64,000 nt of DNA from Pseudoalteromonas galatheae (GTDB lineage Bacteria; Pseudomonadota; Gammaproteobacteria; Enterobacterales; Alteromonadaceae): NCBI RefSeq assembly GCF_005886105.2, contig NZ_PNCO02000001.1, positions 248,001 through 312,000 of the forward strand. Direction: 5' to 3'. Shown here in pieces: positions 37,809 to 46,705 of the stretch (the first letter of the stretch is position 1; every line of letters begins with the position of its first letter). The notes under the pieces are model-generated. The model saw nothing but the letters and a program-made list of their open reading frames with translations, was not told the DNA's origin and did not search any database. The position numbers and the translations under genes are program-made.

Positions 37809-39770
37809 ATGGATAGTTGGTTTCGCGCCTTACTTGGCGCTTCTCGTAGCCAAAAACGACTTCTCACGCTCGTATTAGATTCAGTTTTTATAGTCTCAGC
37901 CTTTTGGTTAGCGCTTATTGTTCGCCTTGATAGCTTTGCACCACTGGCTAATTTTAAAAACTGGTTAATCCTCGCGTTATTACTCCCCATGAGTTTGGTG
38001 ATATTTGTAAAACTTGGTTTATATCGTGCAGTGCTCCGTTACGTTGGGGCAAATGCCGTAGGTGCTGTTGTACTTGGTACAGTTATTAGTACCGTGATTT
38101 TAGTGTTGTCTTCATTTTTTACGCAAACCGCTATCCCTCGTACTATGCCCTTTATTTATGCGTGGTTGATGATACTTTCAGTGGGGGGATCGCGTATTTT
38201 GGTAAGAGCACTTATTTGGCGATTAACCTCATTTACTAAAACCCCAGTGGTTATTTATGGCGCTGGAGATGCAGGCCGGCAGTTAGCTACTGCGCTAGCA
38301 ACAGGTCCTGACTATTATGTTACGGCGTATCTAGACGATGACGCTACCAAACATAATGCGATTATCCAGGGGATCCCCGTTGTCGCCTTTGACGAAATCT
38401 ATAATTTGATAGATAAAAAGCGAGTAAATAAGGTTTTGCTTGCTTTACCAAGCGTATCGCGCTCTCGCCGTAAAGAAATACTCACTAAGTTAGAAAAACT
38501 ACCGCTCGAGGTGATGACGGTGCCAGGTATGGCAGACGTTATTGACGGTAAAGCGCAGCTTAATGATATAAAAGAAGTCGAAATCGAAGACTTATTGGGC
38601 AGAGACCCAGTAGCGCCACAAGCAGAGCTGATGGCTGCAAATATAGAAGATAAAGTCATTATGGTAACCGGTGCCGGCGGTTCTATAGGCTCCGAACTAT
38701 GTAGGCAAATCATATTAAATGGACCTAAAAAGCTGGTGCTTTTTGAGGTGTCCGAGTATGGTTTATATAGCATTGAAAAGGAGCTGAATCAGCTTGCATT
38801 GAATAAAGGCGTATCATTGGAAATAGTACCTGTTATGGGGTCGGTGCAACGTATCAACCGTATTGAAACTTGCATGAAAGCCTTTGGGGTGCAAACTGTC
38901 TATCATGCCGCGGCCTACAAGCATGTACCGCTTGTAGAGCAAAATGTTGTTGAGGGTGTTCGTAATAACGTATTTGGTACTTATTACACAGCTAAAGCCG
39001 CTATTAACGCGGGAGTAGAGACTTTTGTATTAATCTCTACAGATAAAGCGGTGCGCCCCACAAATGTAATGGGTGCAACCAAGCGTATGGCAGAGTTAGT
39101 GTTACAAGCCTTGGCTGAAAGTAAAGTAACGTCTAAAAATACCCGCTTTTGCATGGTACGTTTTGGTAATGTACTTGGCTCTAGCGGTTCAGTTGTGCCT
39201 CTATTCCGTAAGCAAATTAAAGAAGGTGGACCAATTACCTTAACGCATAAAGATATCACCCGGTTTTTTATGACCATACCAGAAGCTGCGCAGTTAGTTA
39301 TTCAGGCGGGTGCTATGGGTAAGGGTGGTGACGTATTTGTGTTAGATATGGGTGAATCTGTTAAGATCAAAGACTTAGCGACCAAAATGGTGCATCTTTC
39401 TGGCCTAGAGGTAAAGTCAGAGTCAAACCCTCATGGCGATATCGAGATCGAATGTACAGGATTGCGACCAGGTGAAAAGTTATATGAAGAATTATTGATT
39501 GGTGACAATGTAGAAGAGACCTCTCATCCACGGATCATGACGGCCAACGAGGTAAAACTACCAATGGCAGAGCTAGAGTCTTTTATGAGTGCAATGGACA
39601 CGGCTTGTCATAATTTTGATCATGAGCTTATTCGTAAATTGTTGCTAGAAGCACCTACAGGTTTTAATCCTACAGATGGTATTTGTGATTTGGTGTGGAA
39701 TGAAAAACGCCAAGTACTTGAAGTCGAGCGTGAGTCCGAGCTGAAAGTGGTTAACTTTAGAAACGTGTAA
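37809..39770 (+). CDS. wbpM: WbpM/CapD-like UDP-GlcNAc 4,6-dehydratase
   Basis: Membrane-bound NAD-dependent dehydratase making UDP-4-keto-6-deoxy-GlcNAc. About four N-terminal membrane helices (residues 20-140) are followed by a first Rossmann motif VVIYGAGDAGRQLATAL and the catalytic domain with VTGAGGSIGSELCRQI. STDKAVRPTNVMGATKRMAE has Met where most SDRs have Tyr, as in the WbpM/PglF class. It has 653 aa, normal for long forms. It is preceded by a 140-nt gap, so it may have its own promoter (a TATACT box at 37738 is a weak candidate). It ends the sugar-synthesis part of the locus. Confidence 0.93.
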   Translation: MDSWFRALLGASRSQKRLLTLVLDSVFIVSAFWLALIVRLDSFAPLANFKNWLILALLLPMSLVIFVKLGLYRAVLRYVGANAVGAVVLGTVISTVILVLSSFFTQTAIPRTMPFIYAWLMILSVGGSRILVRALIWRLTSFTKTPVVIYGAGDAGRQLATALATGPDYYVTAYLDDDATKHNAIIQGIPVVAFDEIYNLIDKKRVNKVLLALPSVSRSRRKEILTKLEKLPLEVMTVPGMADVIDGKAQLNDIKEVEIEDLLGRDPVAPQAELMAANIEDKVIMVTGAGGSIGSELCRQIILNGPKKLVLFEVSEYGLYSIEKELNQLALNKGVSLEIVPVMGSVQRINRIETCMKAFGVQTVYHAAAYKHVPLVEQNVVEGVRNNVFGTYYTAKAAINAGVETFVLISTDKAVRPTNVMGATKRMAELVLQALAESKVTSKNTRFCMVRFGNVLGSSGSVVPLFRKQIKEGGPITLTHKDITRFFMTIPEAAQLVIQAGAMGKGGDVFVLDMGESVKIKDLATKMVHLSGLEVKSESNPHGDIEIECTGLRPGEKLYEELLIGDNVEETSHPRIMTANEVKLPMAELESFMSAMDTACHNFDHELIRKLLLEAPTGFNPTDGICDLVWNEKRQVLEVERESELKVVNFRNV

Positions 39771-39795
39771 CATGCTTATCGCGGGGTTATACATT

Positions 39796-39860
39796 CGTAG
39801 CGGCGACTCTATGTCGCTATGTCGCGACGATCTTTCTCGGGCTAAACCCGCTGCTACGAG
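39796..39860. repeat. REP-like element (GTAG-headed palindrome)
   Basis: CGTAGCGGC at 39796 pairs with GCTGCTACG ending near 39859. The internal part contains CGACTCTATGTCGC and the arm GGGCTAAACCCGCTGCTAC. The latter is repeated in inverted form at 48222-48240, and the left arm recurs at 42147. It sits in the 211-nt gap after wbpM. Confidence 0.65.
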
Positions 39861-39981
39861 GTTGGGTTTTTCTATACTTCATTGTAGGATATCTACATAA
39901 CACTTATAACGGTGGCTGAGTTTGTTAATTTGCTCTTTCACACTTAATTCAAGAATTGAAAATAAAAATCGGTCTGCGCAC

Positions 39982-42102
39982 ATGTCAAAAATAAATACGA
40001 TTCTTGCAGGTAGTATTGCACTTGCAAGCATACCTGTTTTAGCTGATACCCAAATAAATAACTACACTGCATTTGCGGGGTACACTGGTATTTTTAATAC
40101 CCCTACTGCTGAGGTACTTAAAAAGGGAAGTATAGATATTGGTTACAATAATAACCTAGATCTTCGTGGTGAGGGGTATGTTGATGGGCATAATTATATT
40201 TTTGCTGCTGGACTGTTTGATGGATTAGAAGTAAGTGGCCAAATAGCTGCAAGTTCGATGCATGACAATCTATTTAACGCTGAAATAAAAGCCGAAAATC
40301 AGACCCGTGACCTTTCTTTTAATCTTAAATACCAACTCCCTTTTGTGCCGAAAGAATGGTTTAACTTAGCAGTAGGAGGTAAAGACCTCGGCGGTGCGGC
40401 TAACAATTATGAAACCTATTATTTGGCAGGGTCTCGTGAGTGGAACGACTTTAGATTCTCTGCAGGTTTTGCGGTAAGCGATCGCGCAACTGGGCAAATG
40501 GATGGTGCATTTGCTGGGATTGAGTGGCAGCCACTAGACTGGCTAGCTGTGCAAGTGGAACATGATGCTGATGCGGTTAATGCCGGTTTGCGCCTAACAG
40601 TACCAAAAGCATGGATTTATGATGTAGGTACTTTAACGCTTACCAGTAAGTTTTACAGTAATACCGATCACGCTGAAAAAGACACTTTTTGGGGTGTAAA
40701 CTTCTCTATGCCTTTGTTTGAGCGGGCAACATTAAATGACCCCTTAGAAGCAGCTCCAGCGCCAACGCTTGATGCAGACGCCGAGCGAGAAGCGGCATTT
40801 AAAGCTCATTATGAGGAGCAGCGCCGTCTCGCCCGTAAACCTCTTCCTGAAGCGAAAAAAGAAGTCACAGAGCGTGATGAATATAAAAAGTCTCTAACAA
40901 TGCAAACGCGCGCTTTAAAAGCGGCACTCTTGGAAGATGGCTTTGAGTCGGTGAGTGTTGGCTTTAATCGAGACCCTCATGTTGTCGTGAGTTTTGAAAA
41001 CTATGTTTTTAATCGCAACGACATAGATGCAATTGGCTTAGTATTAGGTCGTATTGCTGAACATGTGAACGAGCCGAACGCGCAGTTTACTGTTCAATTG
41101 CTAAACCGTGGTATTCCAATGTTGGCACTTAGAGGCCACATTAATAACTATAGAGAGTTTGTAAATACTGGCACTACACCTGATATGGATATTCGTCGAG
41201 GCGAAATGGACCCAATTGGTAGTGTGTCTTGGGTTGGTATGCCAAAGGCAAATAGCGCGTACTTTAAACCAAGGTTAACCGTTGGTCCTGCACTGGACTC
41301 AAGGTTGGCAACGGAGCTGGGAGTTTATGATTTCTCACTCGCTTTAAAAGCTGATGTTGATGTACCAATGTGGTATGGCGGTGGTATTAATTTAAGTGCC
41401 GAAACTGAAGTTGCCAATACGAGTGACTACGATGATGGTAAGGCATTTGGCCGTTTGGCTAAACAAAGTGGCTTAACACAAGCGACTATCTATCAAACAT
41501 TTGCACTGCCTTATGGTATTTATAACCAAACACATATCGGCTTTTTTAAAGAGTTTAATGATTACACAGGTATTAAGAACGAAACAACCTGGTTGAGTGG
41601 CAATGGTCGTCATCAATTTTCAGCAGAGCTTGGATACTTTGAGTACGATGATTATGACTTAGATAAGGATTATCAAACCTTGTCTTATCGTTATAACTGG
41701 GTTGAGCAAGATGTCAGTTTTCACGCAACTGCAGGTCGATTCTTTTATGAGGATAGTGGTGTTAAATTAGAAACGCGCTTCTGGTTTGGTGATAGCTACG
41801 TGTCGATATTTGCGCAAGATACCGATGTGCAAATCGCAGGTATATCTTTTAGCATTCCACTTACACCTAGAAAAGACATGGCACCAACACGTTATGGTCA
41901 AATTAAAGGAAATGAGGCGTGGCGTCATGCTGCAAGTACGCGAATTGGTGAATCAACAAATGCCATTGCAATTGGTCGAGGTCATTTAGTTAACACGCCG
42001 GTTAATATTGATAAAACATTCTTAAACCAAGGGCGTTTATCGAGCAGCTATGTATATAGTAACTTGGCTCGACTAAGAGAAGTGTATTTGACCTATAAAT
42101 AA
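39982..42102 (+). CDS. YjbH/GfcD-family outer-membrane polysaccharide protein
   Basis: Member of the YjbH family (DUF940), which includes E. coli YjbH and GfcD (YmcA) of the group 4 capsule operon and Vibrio WbfB. These are thought to be outer-membrane beta-rich proteins needed for polysaccharide secretion. The signal peptide ILAGSIALASIPVLA is followed by the mature start DTQINNYTAFAGYTGIFNTP. Alternating aromatic strands near the C-terminus (QTLSYRYNWVEQDVSFHATA, FWFGDSYVSIFAQ) suggest a barrel. ATG at 39982 is preferred over the frame start 39922 because the signal peptide begins there; 706 aa. The usual partners YjbE, YjbF and YjbG are absent here. Confidence 0.82.
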   Translation: MSKINTILAGSIALASIPVLADTQINNYTAFAGYTGIFNTPTAEVLKKGSIDIGYNNNLDLRGEGYVDGHNYIFAAGLFDGLEVSGQIAASSMHDNLFNAEIKAENQTRDLSFNLKYQLPFVPKEWFNLAVGGKDLGGAANNYETYYLAGSREWNDFRFSAGFAVSDRATGQMDGAFAGIEWQPLDWLAVQVEHDADAVNAGLRLTVPKAWIYDVGTLTLTSKFYSNTDHAEKDTFWGVNFSMPLFERATLNDPLEAAPAPTLDADAEREAAFKAHYEEQRRLARKPLPEAKKEVTERDEYKKSLTMQTRALKAALLEDGFESVSVGFNRDPHVVVSFENYVFNRNDIDAIGLVLGRIAEHVNEPNAQFTVQLLNRGIPMLALRGHINNYREFVNTGTTPDMDIRRGEMDPIGSVSWVGMPKANSAYFKPRLTVGPALDSRLATELGVYDFSLALKADVDVPMWYGGGINLSAETEVANTSDYDDGKAFGRLAKQSGLTQATIYQTFALPYGIYNQTHIGFFKEFNDYTGIKNETTWLSGNGRHQFSAELGYFEYDDYDLDKDYQTLSYRYNWVEQDVSFHATAGRFFYEDSGVKLETRFWFGDSYVSIFAQDTDVQIAGISFSIPLTPRKDMAPTRYGQIKGNEAWRHAASTRIGESTNAIAIGRGHLVNTPVNIDKTFLNQGRLSSSYVYSNLARLREVYLTYK

Positions 42103-42146
42103 GAGATGGTCACAGGTAAGTCTACAATAACTAGGAATTACCTATT

Positions 42147-42203
42147 CGTAGCGGTGACTTTGTGTCGCGGGGCGCTTATCGCGGGATAAACCCGCCGCTA
42201 CGA
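42147..42203. repeat. REP-like element (GTAG-headed palindrome)
   Basis: CGTAGCGGTGACTTTGTGTC at the left and CCCGCCGCTACG at the right form imperfect inverted arms around GCTTATCGCGGGATAAA. It shares the CGTAGCGG(C/T)GACT left arm with the element at 39796 and, less closely, CGTAGCAGCGACT at 15067. Confidence 0.65.
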
Positions 42204-42450
42204 GAGTGGTGTTTTGGTGTGTTTTTACGGAGTAAACCGTGGTTACGGGTCGCGATTCTCTTTTTAATTTTATCTCGTGACGATAGCTACACATTTACAA
42301 TTTATGCCTCGTTAATAAATAACCATTATGTTGCGATTATTTACGATAAATTTCACTTCATTCATTGTGTATTTAGTGTACCAACGGTATCCTACTTTTA
42401 AACTAAATCAAGCGGTTGGATCTAACGCTTTACTGTGATAGATTAGCAGG

Positions 42451-42590
42451 GTCATCGTGGGCTGTTTATATCTTGGTCATAGAGTTGACTGCAAAGCTCA
42501 CGTTGAATCGGGTCAGGGAATGACTTAGTCCCTGTCTACCATACAAATTTTTAATTTAAAGCTTCCGTTCCTAGCAATGGAGCTTTTTTT
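42451..42590 (+). ncRNA. Candidate small RNA or leader transcript
   Basis: The region has no ORF but has promoter-like DNA: TTGGAT at 42416, a 17-nt spacer, then TGA-TAGATT at 42436-42444 as an extended -10. Downstream are a hairpin CAGGGA/TCCCTG (42514-42534) and a clear intrinsic terminator ending in seven T. The predicted transcript is about 140 nt. No known sRNA family was recognised. The start position is inferred from the -10 box. Confidence 0.3.
42558..42590 (+). terminator. Intrinsic terminator upstream of lipoprotein gene 1
   Basis: AAAGCT-t-CC (42558-42566) pairs with GGAGCTTT (42579-42586) around a 12-nt loop with one bulged base, and a run of T extends to 42590. It precedes the lipoprotein start by 55 nt, so it ends an upstream transcript rather than that gene. 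Confidence 0.7.
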
Positions 42591-42645
42591 GTGTGTTAAC
42601 GCGCTAACGTGGCGTTGTTAATGAAAAAGAAAACAAGGACTAATC

Positions 42646-44256
42646 ATGATTGCAAACAAAAAATCTCTTCTTGCGCTGTCAGTCGCTTCTGCGTTGACGC
42701 TTTCTGGCTGTTTCAGTGACGATGACAATAACGTAACTATCCCGCCACCAGAGCCTACAGATCCAGTAGTAGTAGCGCCAGAAGCACCTGATGCACTTTC
42801 TCTAGTTGTGAGTGGTAGCGTTGTTGATAAAGATAGCACTAACATTGTTCCAGCTAAAATCGCTTTCCTAGAAAACGGCGAAGCTTCTGAAAATATCGTA
42901 AATACCAAAGGCGAAGTAACGGCAACAGTTGAAACTGGTGCAGCAGGTAACTTTGTATTTACTGTTAAAGAAGGTGCAGAGCTTTCTCAAATTACAGCTG
43001 TTGTAACCGCTGATGGCTACTTCTCAAAGAGCTTTAATATTGATCTTACTACGGAAGAAGATGTTGCTGAAGTGGCGGTTCAATTAGCGCTTGTTTCTAA
43101 AAATACTGATTCAACAGTTGAAGAAGTTGTGGAAACTGAAGTTGAAGGCGGTGTTGTAGATGCTGCAATCACAGCAACTGCTGCAAAAGGTAAAGCTGGT
43201 GCTGACGTAGTAATTCCTGCAGGTGTTGTACTTCGTGACGCAAACGGTGAAGCTATCACTGGTACAAAAGTAACACTTAACGTTGGCTCTGCTGATCCTA
43301 CATCTTCAGCTGCCGGTGCAGTGCTTCCTGAAGGACTGAATGCAGATAGCGCTGCGACTTTAGCAGCTCCAGTCGGTGTTGCTAACGTAACAATGACTGA
43401 TGAGAATGGCGTTAAGATCAAAAAGTTCAGCAACCCAATCTCTATCTCAATCTCTATTCCAAAAGATACTGTACTAGCATCTGAAGGCCGCGCTGTTGAA
43501 ACTGGCGATGTTTTAGGCCTTTCATCTCATAACGAAGATACAGGCGTTTGGACTAAAGAGACTAATAATGAAGTTACTGTTGGTGCTTTAAACGACGCTG
43601 GCACGGCTTACAAAGCTTCATTTATGACAGATCACCTTACATTCTTCACCGCAACTGATGAAGTTGCCGTATGTAACAATGATGTTTCTGTAAATATTAC
43701 TGGTGACGTACCTGCAGGCGGCTTATTTGTTGACGTTCAGTCATCTGATATCAATGCAACTAAGTTTATCGCTTCAGGCGCAACGTCTAAAGTGATTTAC
43801 ACTGCAGAGAACGCGGGTAAAAACAATGTAAGCGCTGACGCTACTGCGCGTATTGTACTTCGTGACGCAGAAGGTACAGTGTGGTTTGATTCTGAAAATG
43901 AAGTAGCAGTATGTGGTGAAGCTGTTGCAGTAACGTTAGAAGCGCCAGCGGTTGAGTACACAACAGCATCTTTCGACTTGACGGGCGTTTGCTCTAATGA
44001 CGAGTCGGTCTCTGTTCCAGTACAAAACTCAGTGGTTACTTACCGTCGTGCTGACAAGGCAACATACCTTGCTGCAAATGCTGAAGGTACATACTCATTA
44101 AATAACCTAGTTGTTGGTGAGACGTACACAGTGAGCATTGACGTATTGTCACTAGAAACTGCAGAAGATCAGGCGACATCATTCACTTTTGAAGCTGGTA
44201 CTGAAGTTGCTAACCAAGAGCTAAAAATGGCTTGTGAAGAAGTTACAGGTTCTTAA
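42646..44256 (+). CDS. Large surface lipoprotein, paralogue 1
   Basis: Predicted outer-membrane lipoprotein of 536 aa. Signal peptide SLLALSVASALTLSGC with Cys22, then an acidic Asp/Pro-rich linker. Residues about 50-150 resemble a carboxypeptidase-regulatory-like beta-sandwich (SGSVVDKDSTNIVPAKIAF, AVVTADGYFSKSFNIDL). The centre has VVLRDANGEAITGTKV and DTGVWTKETN, loosely like ZU5/FAM171-type domains. Two conserved Cys-containing segments follow (EVAVCNNDVSV, FDLTGVCSNDESV). A paralogue lies 0.6 kb downstream with the same order and a shared leader. No enzyme motif is seen; function unknown, perhaps cell-surface or matrix binding. Confidence 0.75.
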   Translation: MIANKKSLLALSVASALTLSGCFSDDDNNVTIPPPEPTDPVVVAPEAPDALSLVVSGSVVDKDSTNIVPAKIAFLENGEASENIVNTKGEVTATVETGAAGNFVFTVKEGAELSQITAVVTADGYFSKSFNIDLTTEEDVAEVAVQLALVSKNTDSTVEEVVETEVEGGVVDAAITATAAKGKAGADVVIPAGVVLRDANGEAITGTKVTLNVGSADPTSSAAGAVLPEGLNADSAATLAAPVGVANVTMTDENGVKIKKFSNPISISISIPKDTVLASEGRAVETGDVLGLSSHNEDTGVWTKETNNEVTVGALNDAGTAYKASFMTDHLTFFTATDEVAVCNNDVSVNITGDVPAGGLFVDVQSSDINATKFIASGATSKVIYTAENAGKNNVSADATARIVLRDAEGTVWFDSENEVAVCGEAVAVTLEAPAVEYTTASFDLTGVCSNDESVSVPVQNSVVTYRRADKATYLAANAEGTYSLNNLVVGETYTVSIDVLSLETAEDQATSFTFEAGTEVANQELKMACEEVTGS

Positions 44257-44850
44257 TAGCCTTAGCTTATAAGCTGACTACAAGTTAGATATAATAAGCC
44301 CTGCTTTGGTAAGCAGGGCTTATTTTTTTACAGTAGCTCTGCCACTGAGAATTATGCGGGTATTATTTACTCTATTGAAGTACCTCACAATCTACTCGAG
44401 CTGTTTAGTCACACTTAAACCCAATTTAATTTAGTGAATTACTGAACGTCTAAACGATCTTGCCACCCTCTATTTTAGTGTTGTTGAATCACAACCAAAG
44501 TCATTCATGCAAATACCAAAAAAGCACTAGCTTCAAATTCAACACACCGATATCGCTCTGCCTTATTTCGAGTTGGTAACACTTAAAAGCTTGTTGATGG
44601 GCTAGATTAGAAGCCGAATTTAGGCTGAGCTATAGTCATGAAAGCGCTGTGTTAAGGTCAGTCACTTGAGCGCGTATTTCGAATATCTAGAGTGTTATAA
44701 AGTCGTTCAAAATTTTAAGTCTTTAGTCAGTTAAAAAATTTTATTTCCAAACTGGACAATCCTTAAACCTTTTCTATATTTAAATTTCGATGTACTAAAA
44801 CGCGCGTTAGCGCTGCTTGGCGCTTTCAAAAAAGGGAACAAGGACCAATC
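44257..44850 (+). other. Gap between the two lipoprotein genes
   Basis: No gene is seen. A strong terminator lies at 44302-44335. The last 40 nt before the second gene (ACGCGCG..., then AACAAGGACCAATC) resemble the leader of the first gene (AACGCGC..., AACAAGGACTAATC), so the duplication included the ribosome-binding region. Nothing else could be recognised. Confidence 0.5.
44302..44335 (+). terminator. Intrinsic terminator after lipoprotein gene 1
   Basis: AAGCCCTGCTT, loop TGGT, AAGCAGGGCTT, then ATTTTTTT: an 11-bp perfect stem with a T-run, placed about 45 nt after the stop codon. Confidence 0.9.
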
Positions 44851-46464
44851 ATGATTTCGAACAAAAAATCTTTACTCGCTTTATCTGTGGCTTCAGCTTT
44901 AGCTTTGTCAGGCTGTTTTAGCGATGACGATAATAATGTAGTAGTGACACCGCCCGACCCAACTGATCCGGTGATAGTGGCGCCAGAAACCCCTGCGGCC
45001 TTAGCATTTGCTGTAAGTGGCAATGTAGTTGACGTTGATACAGTTGATATAGTTGCACCAGCGACAATTGCCTTTTTTGAGGATGGAGAGCCAGCTTCGA
45101 GTTTGGTTAATGTCGACGGTGACGCAATAACTCAAATTACAACAGAAGACGGTAGCTACACATTTACCGTAAAAGAAGGAGCTGATGTCGGGGTTGTAAC
45201 GGCTGTTGTAACTGCTGACGGTTACTTTTCAAAGAGCTTTGATATTGACTTAAGTAACGAAGACTCAGAGGCTACCCTTGAAGCTGAATTGGCGCTTGTG
45301 TCGAAAGGTGGTGATGAAGTTGTTGAAGTAAGTGTTTCTGAAAGTGTTACTAACGCAACAACAGCATCTCCTGTTACTGCTGTGGCTGCAAAAGGTAATG
45401 CAAGTTCTGATGTTTCTATTCCTGCGGGCGTGCAGCTAAGAGATGCAAATGGTAATGCTGTCACAGGTACTTCTGTATCATTAACGGTTGGCTCTGCGGA
45501 TCCCACGTCTAGCAAGATTTCAGCTGTTTTACCAGCAGGCTTGAGTGCTGGTAGTACAACCAGCGTTAAAAAACCTGTTGGTGTAAGCAATGTTACTATG
45601 CAAGATAATAACGGAACTAAGATCAAGCAATTTAGTCAAGAGATCGACGTTTCTGTTTCACTTCCCGTCGCAACTTTAGCACCTTCTGGTGATAGAACAA
45701 TTCAGACGGGAGATATGTTTGATGTCTCTTCAAATAATGAAGATACCGGAAAATGGCAATCAGAAACGAATAAAGCAACCGTTGGTGCGTTAAACGCTGA
45801 AGGTACGGCTTACAAAGCCTCTTTTAAAACCGACCACCTTACGTTTTTTACACTGTCTCGTTCAGTTCCAATCTGTACGCAAGGTATTACTGTTAATGTG
45901 ACTGGCGATACTGTTCCGAGTTCAGGTCTATATGTGAGTATGACCTCTGCTGATGCGAGCGTATCAAGCTATTTACGCGGTGGTGCTACGTCAAAAACCG
46001 TTGTTTCAGCTAGTACTTCAGCGCGTTATGGTATTAGCTCAACCGCAACAGCACGTGTAGTTATCCGTGATGCTGCAGGTAACGTGTGGGGGAATGCGTC
46101 ATCAACAAATGCTGAAGTTCAGGTATGTAATGGCCCAATTGCGATCACGCTAGCAAACCCAATTCAAACTACTGTGAACGAAAATGTAACTGTTAGAGCT
46201 GTTTGTTCTAACGATACAACGGTAACAGAAGTTATTCCAGGTGCGATTGTAAAATATAGATCAAGCACTACTAAGCCATTCCGCACAGCTGCGAATAACG
46301 GTGACGGTACATTTGCACTGTCAGCACTTAACGGTGATATCGCATCATACGCTGTCAGAGTAGATCCTCGAATTTCAGCACCATTTACAGCGTCTATCAC
46401 ACCCGATGGAACAGATGAAATCATCGATGTTTCAGTAGCTTGTGATACTGTAACAGGCAGTTAA
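44851..46464 (+). CDS. Large surface lipoprotein, paralogue 2
   Basis: Paralogue of the preceding gene: 537 aa, lipobox LALSGC with Cys22, the same acidic linker (FSDDDNNVVVTPPDPTDP) and the same domain order (AVVTADGYFSKSFDIDL, PAGVQLRDANGNAVTGTSV, VGSADPTSSKISAVLP, DTGKWQSETN, TDHLTFFT). The Cys segments become RSVPICTQGITVN and VRAVCSNDTTV. The two proteins are clearly related along their whole length but differ most in the C-terminal third. It has its own leader and terminator, so it is probably expressed independently. Function unknown. Confidence 0.75.
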   Translation: MISNKKSLLALSVASALALSGCFSDDDNNVVVTPPDPTDPVIVAPETPAALAFAVSGNVVDVDTVDIVAPATIAFFEDGEPASSLVNVDGDAITQITTEDGSYTFTVKEGADVGVVTAVVTADGYFSKSFDIDLSNEDSEATLEAELALVSKGGDEVVEVSVSESVTNATTASPVTAVAAKGNASSDVSIPAGVQLRDANGNAVTGTSVSLTVGSADPTSSKISAVLPAGLSAGSTTSVKKPVGVSNVTMQDNNGTKIKQFSQEIDVSVSLPVATLAPSGDRTIQTGDMFDVSSNNEDTGKWQSETNKATVGALNAEGTAYKASFKTDHLTFFTLSRSVPICTQGITVNVTGDTVPSSGLYVSMTSADASVSSYLRGGATSKTVVSASTSARYGISSTATARVVIRDAAGNVWGNASSTNAEVQVCNGPIAITLANPIQTTVNENVTVRAVCSNDTTVTEVIPGAIVKYRSSTTKPFRTAANNGDGTFALSALNGDIASYAVRVDPRISAPFTASITPDGTDEIIDVSVACDTVTGS

Positions 46465-46490
46465 GTAAAGTATGATTAGTCCAATCAGTT

Positions 46491-46514
46491 AAGCCGCGGA
46501 GACGCGGCTTTTTT
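46491..46514 (+). terminator. Intrinsic terminator after lipoprotein gene 2
   Basis: AAGCCGCG, loop GAGA, CGCGGCTT, then TTTT: an 8-bp perfect stem with T-run, 27 nt after the stop codon of the second lipoprotein gene. Confidence 0.88.
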
Positions 46515-46705
46515 CACGCTTAATAATTTACTTATCAAGTCATACTCCCAAAATTAACCATTTCTTTGATGGTAACGATTTTATGCTGTGTATCTTTTAC
46601 TTGCTAAAGCTCACGGGGAAAAAGTACAAGAGCTATCAAACTTCCGAAAAAGACTAAAAACCGTTAAACTTAAATCTGTTTTAAACTCAAGATATTGACC
46701 ACTGT

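Larger units (their letters stand above)
42103..42645 (+). other. Gap with REP-like element, candidate small RNA and terminator
   Basis: No credible protein gene is seen; a short open frame at 42162-42401 lies across the repeat and has no family features. Contents are a REP-like palindrome (42147-42203), a possible extended -10 promoter (42416-42444), a hairpin (42514-42534) and an intrinsic terminator (42558-42590). The leader of the first lipoprotein gene follows. Confidence 0.5.

Noticed and set aside
42162..42401. 79-codon open frame in the gap after the YjbH-like gene
   Set aside because: It begins inside the REP-like palindrome, has no ribosome binding site, and shows no family motif.
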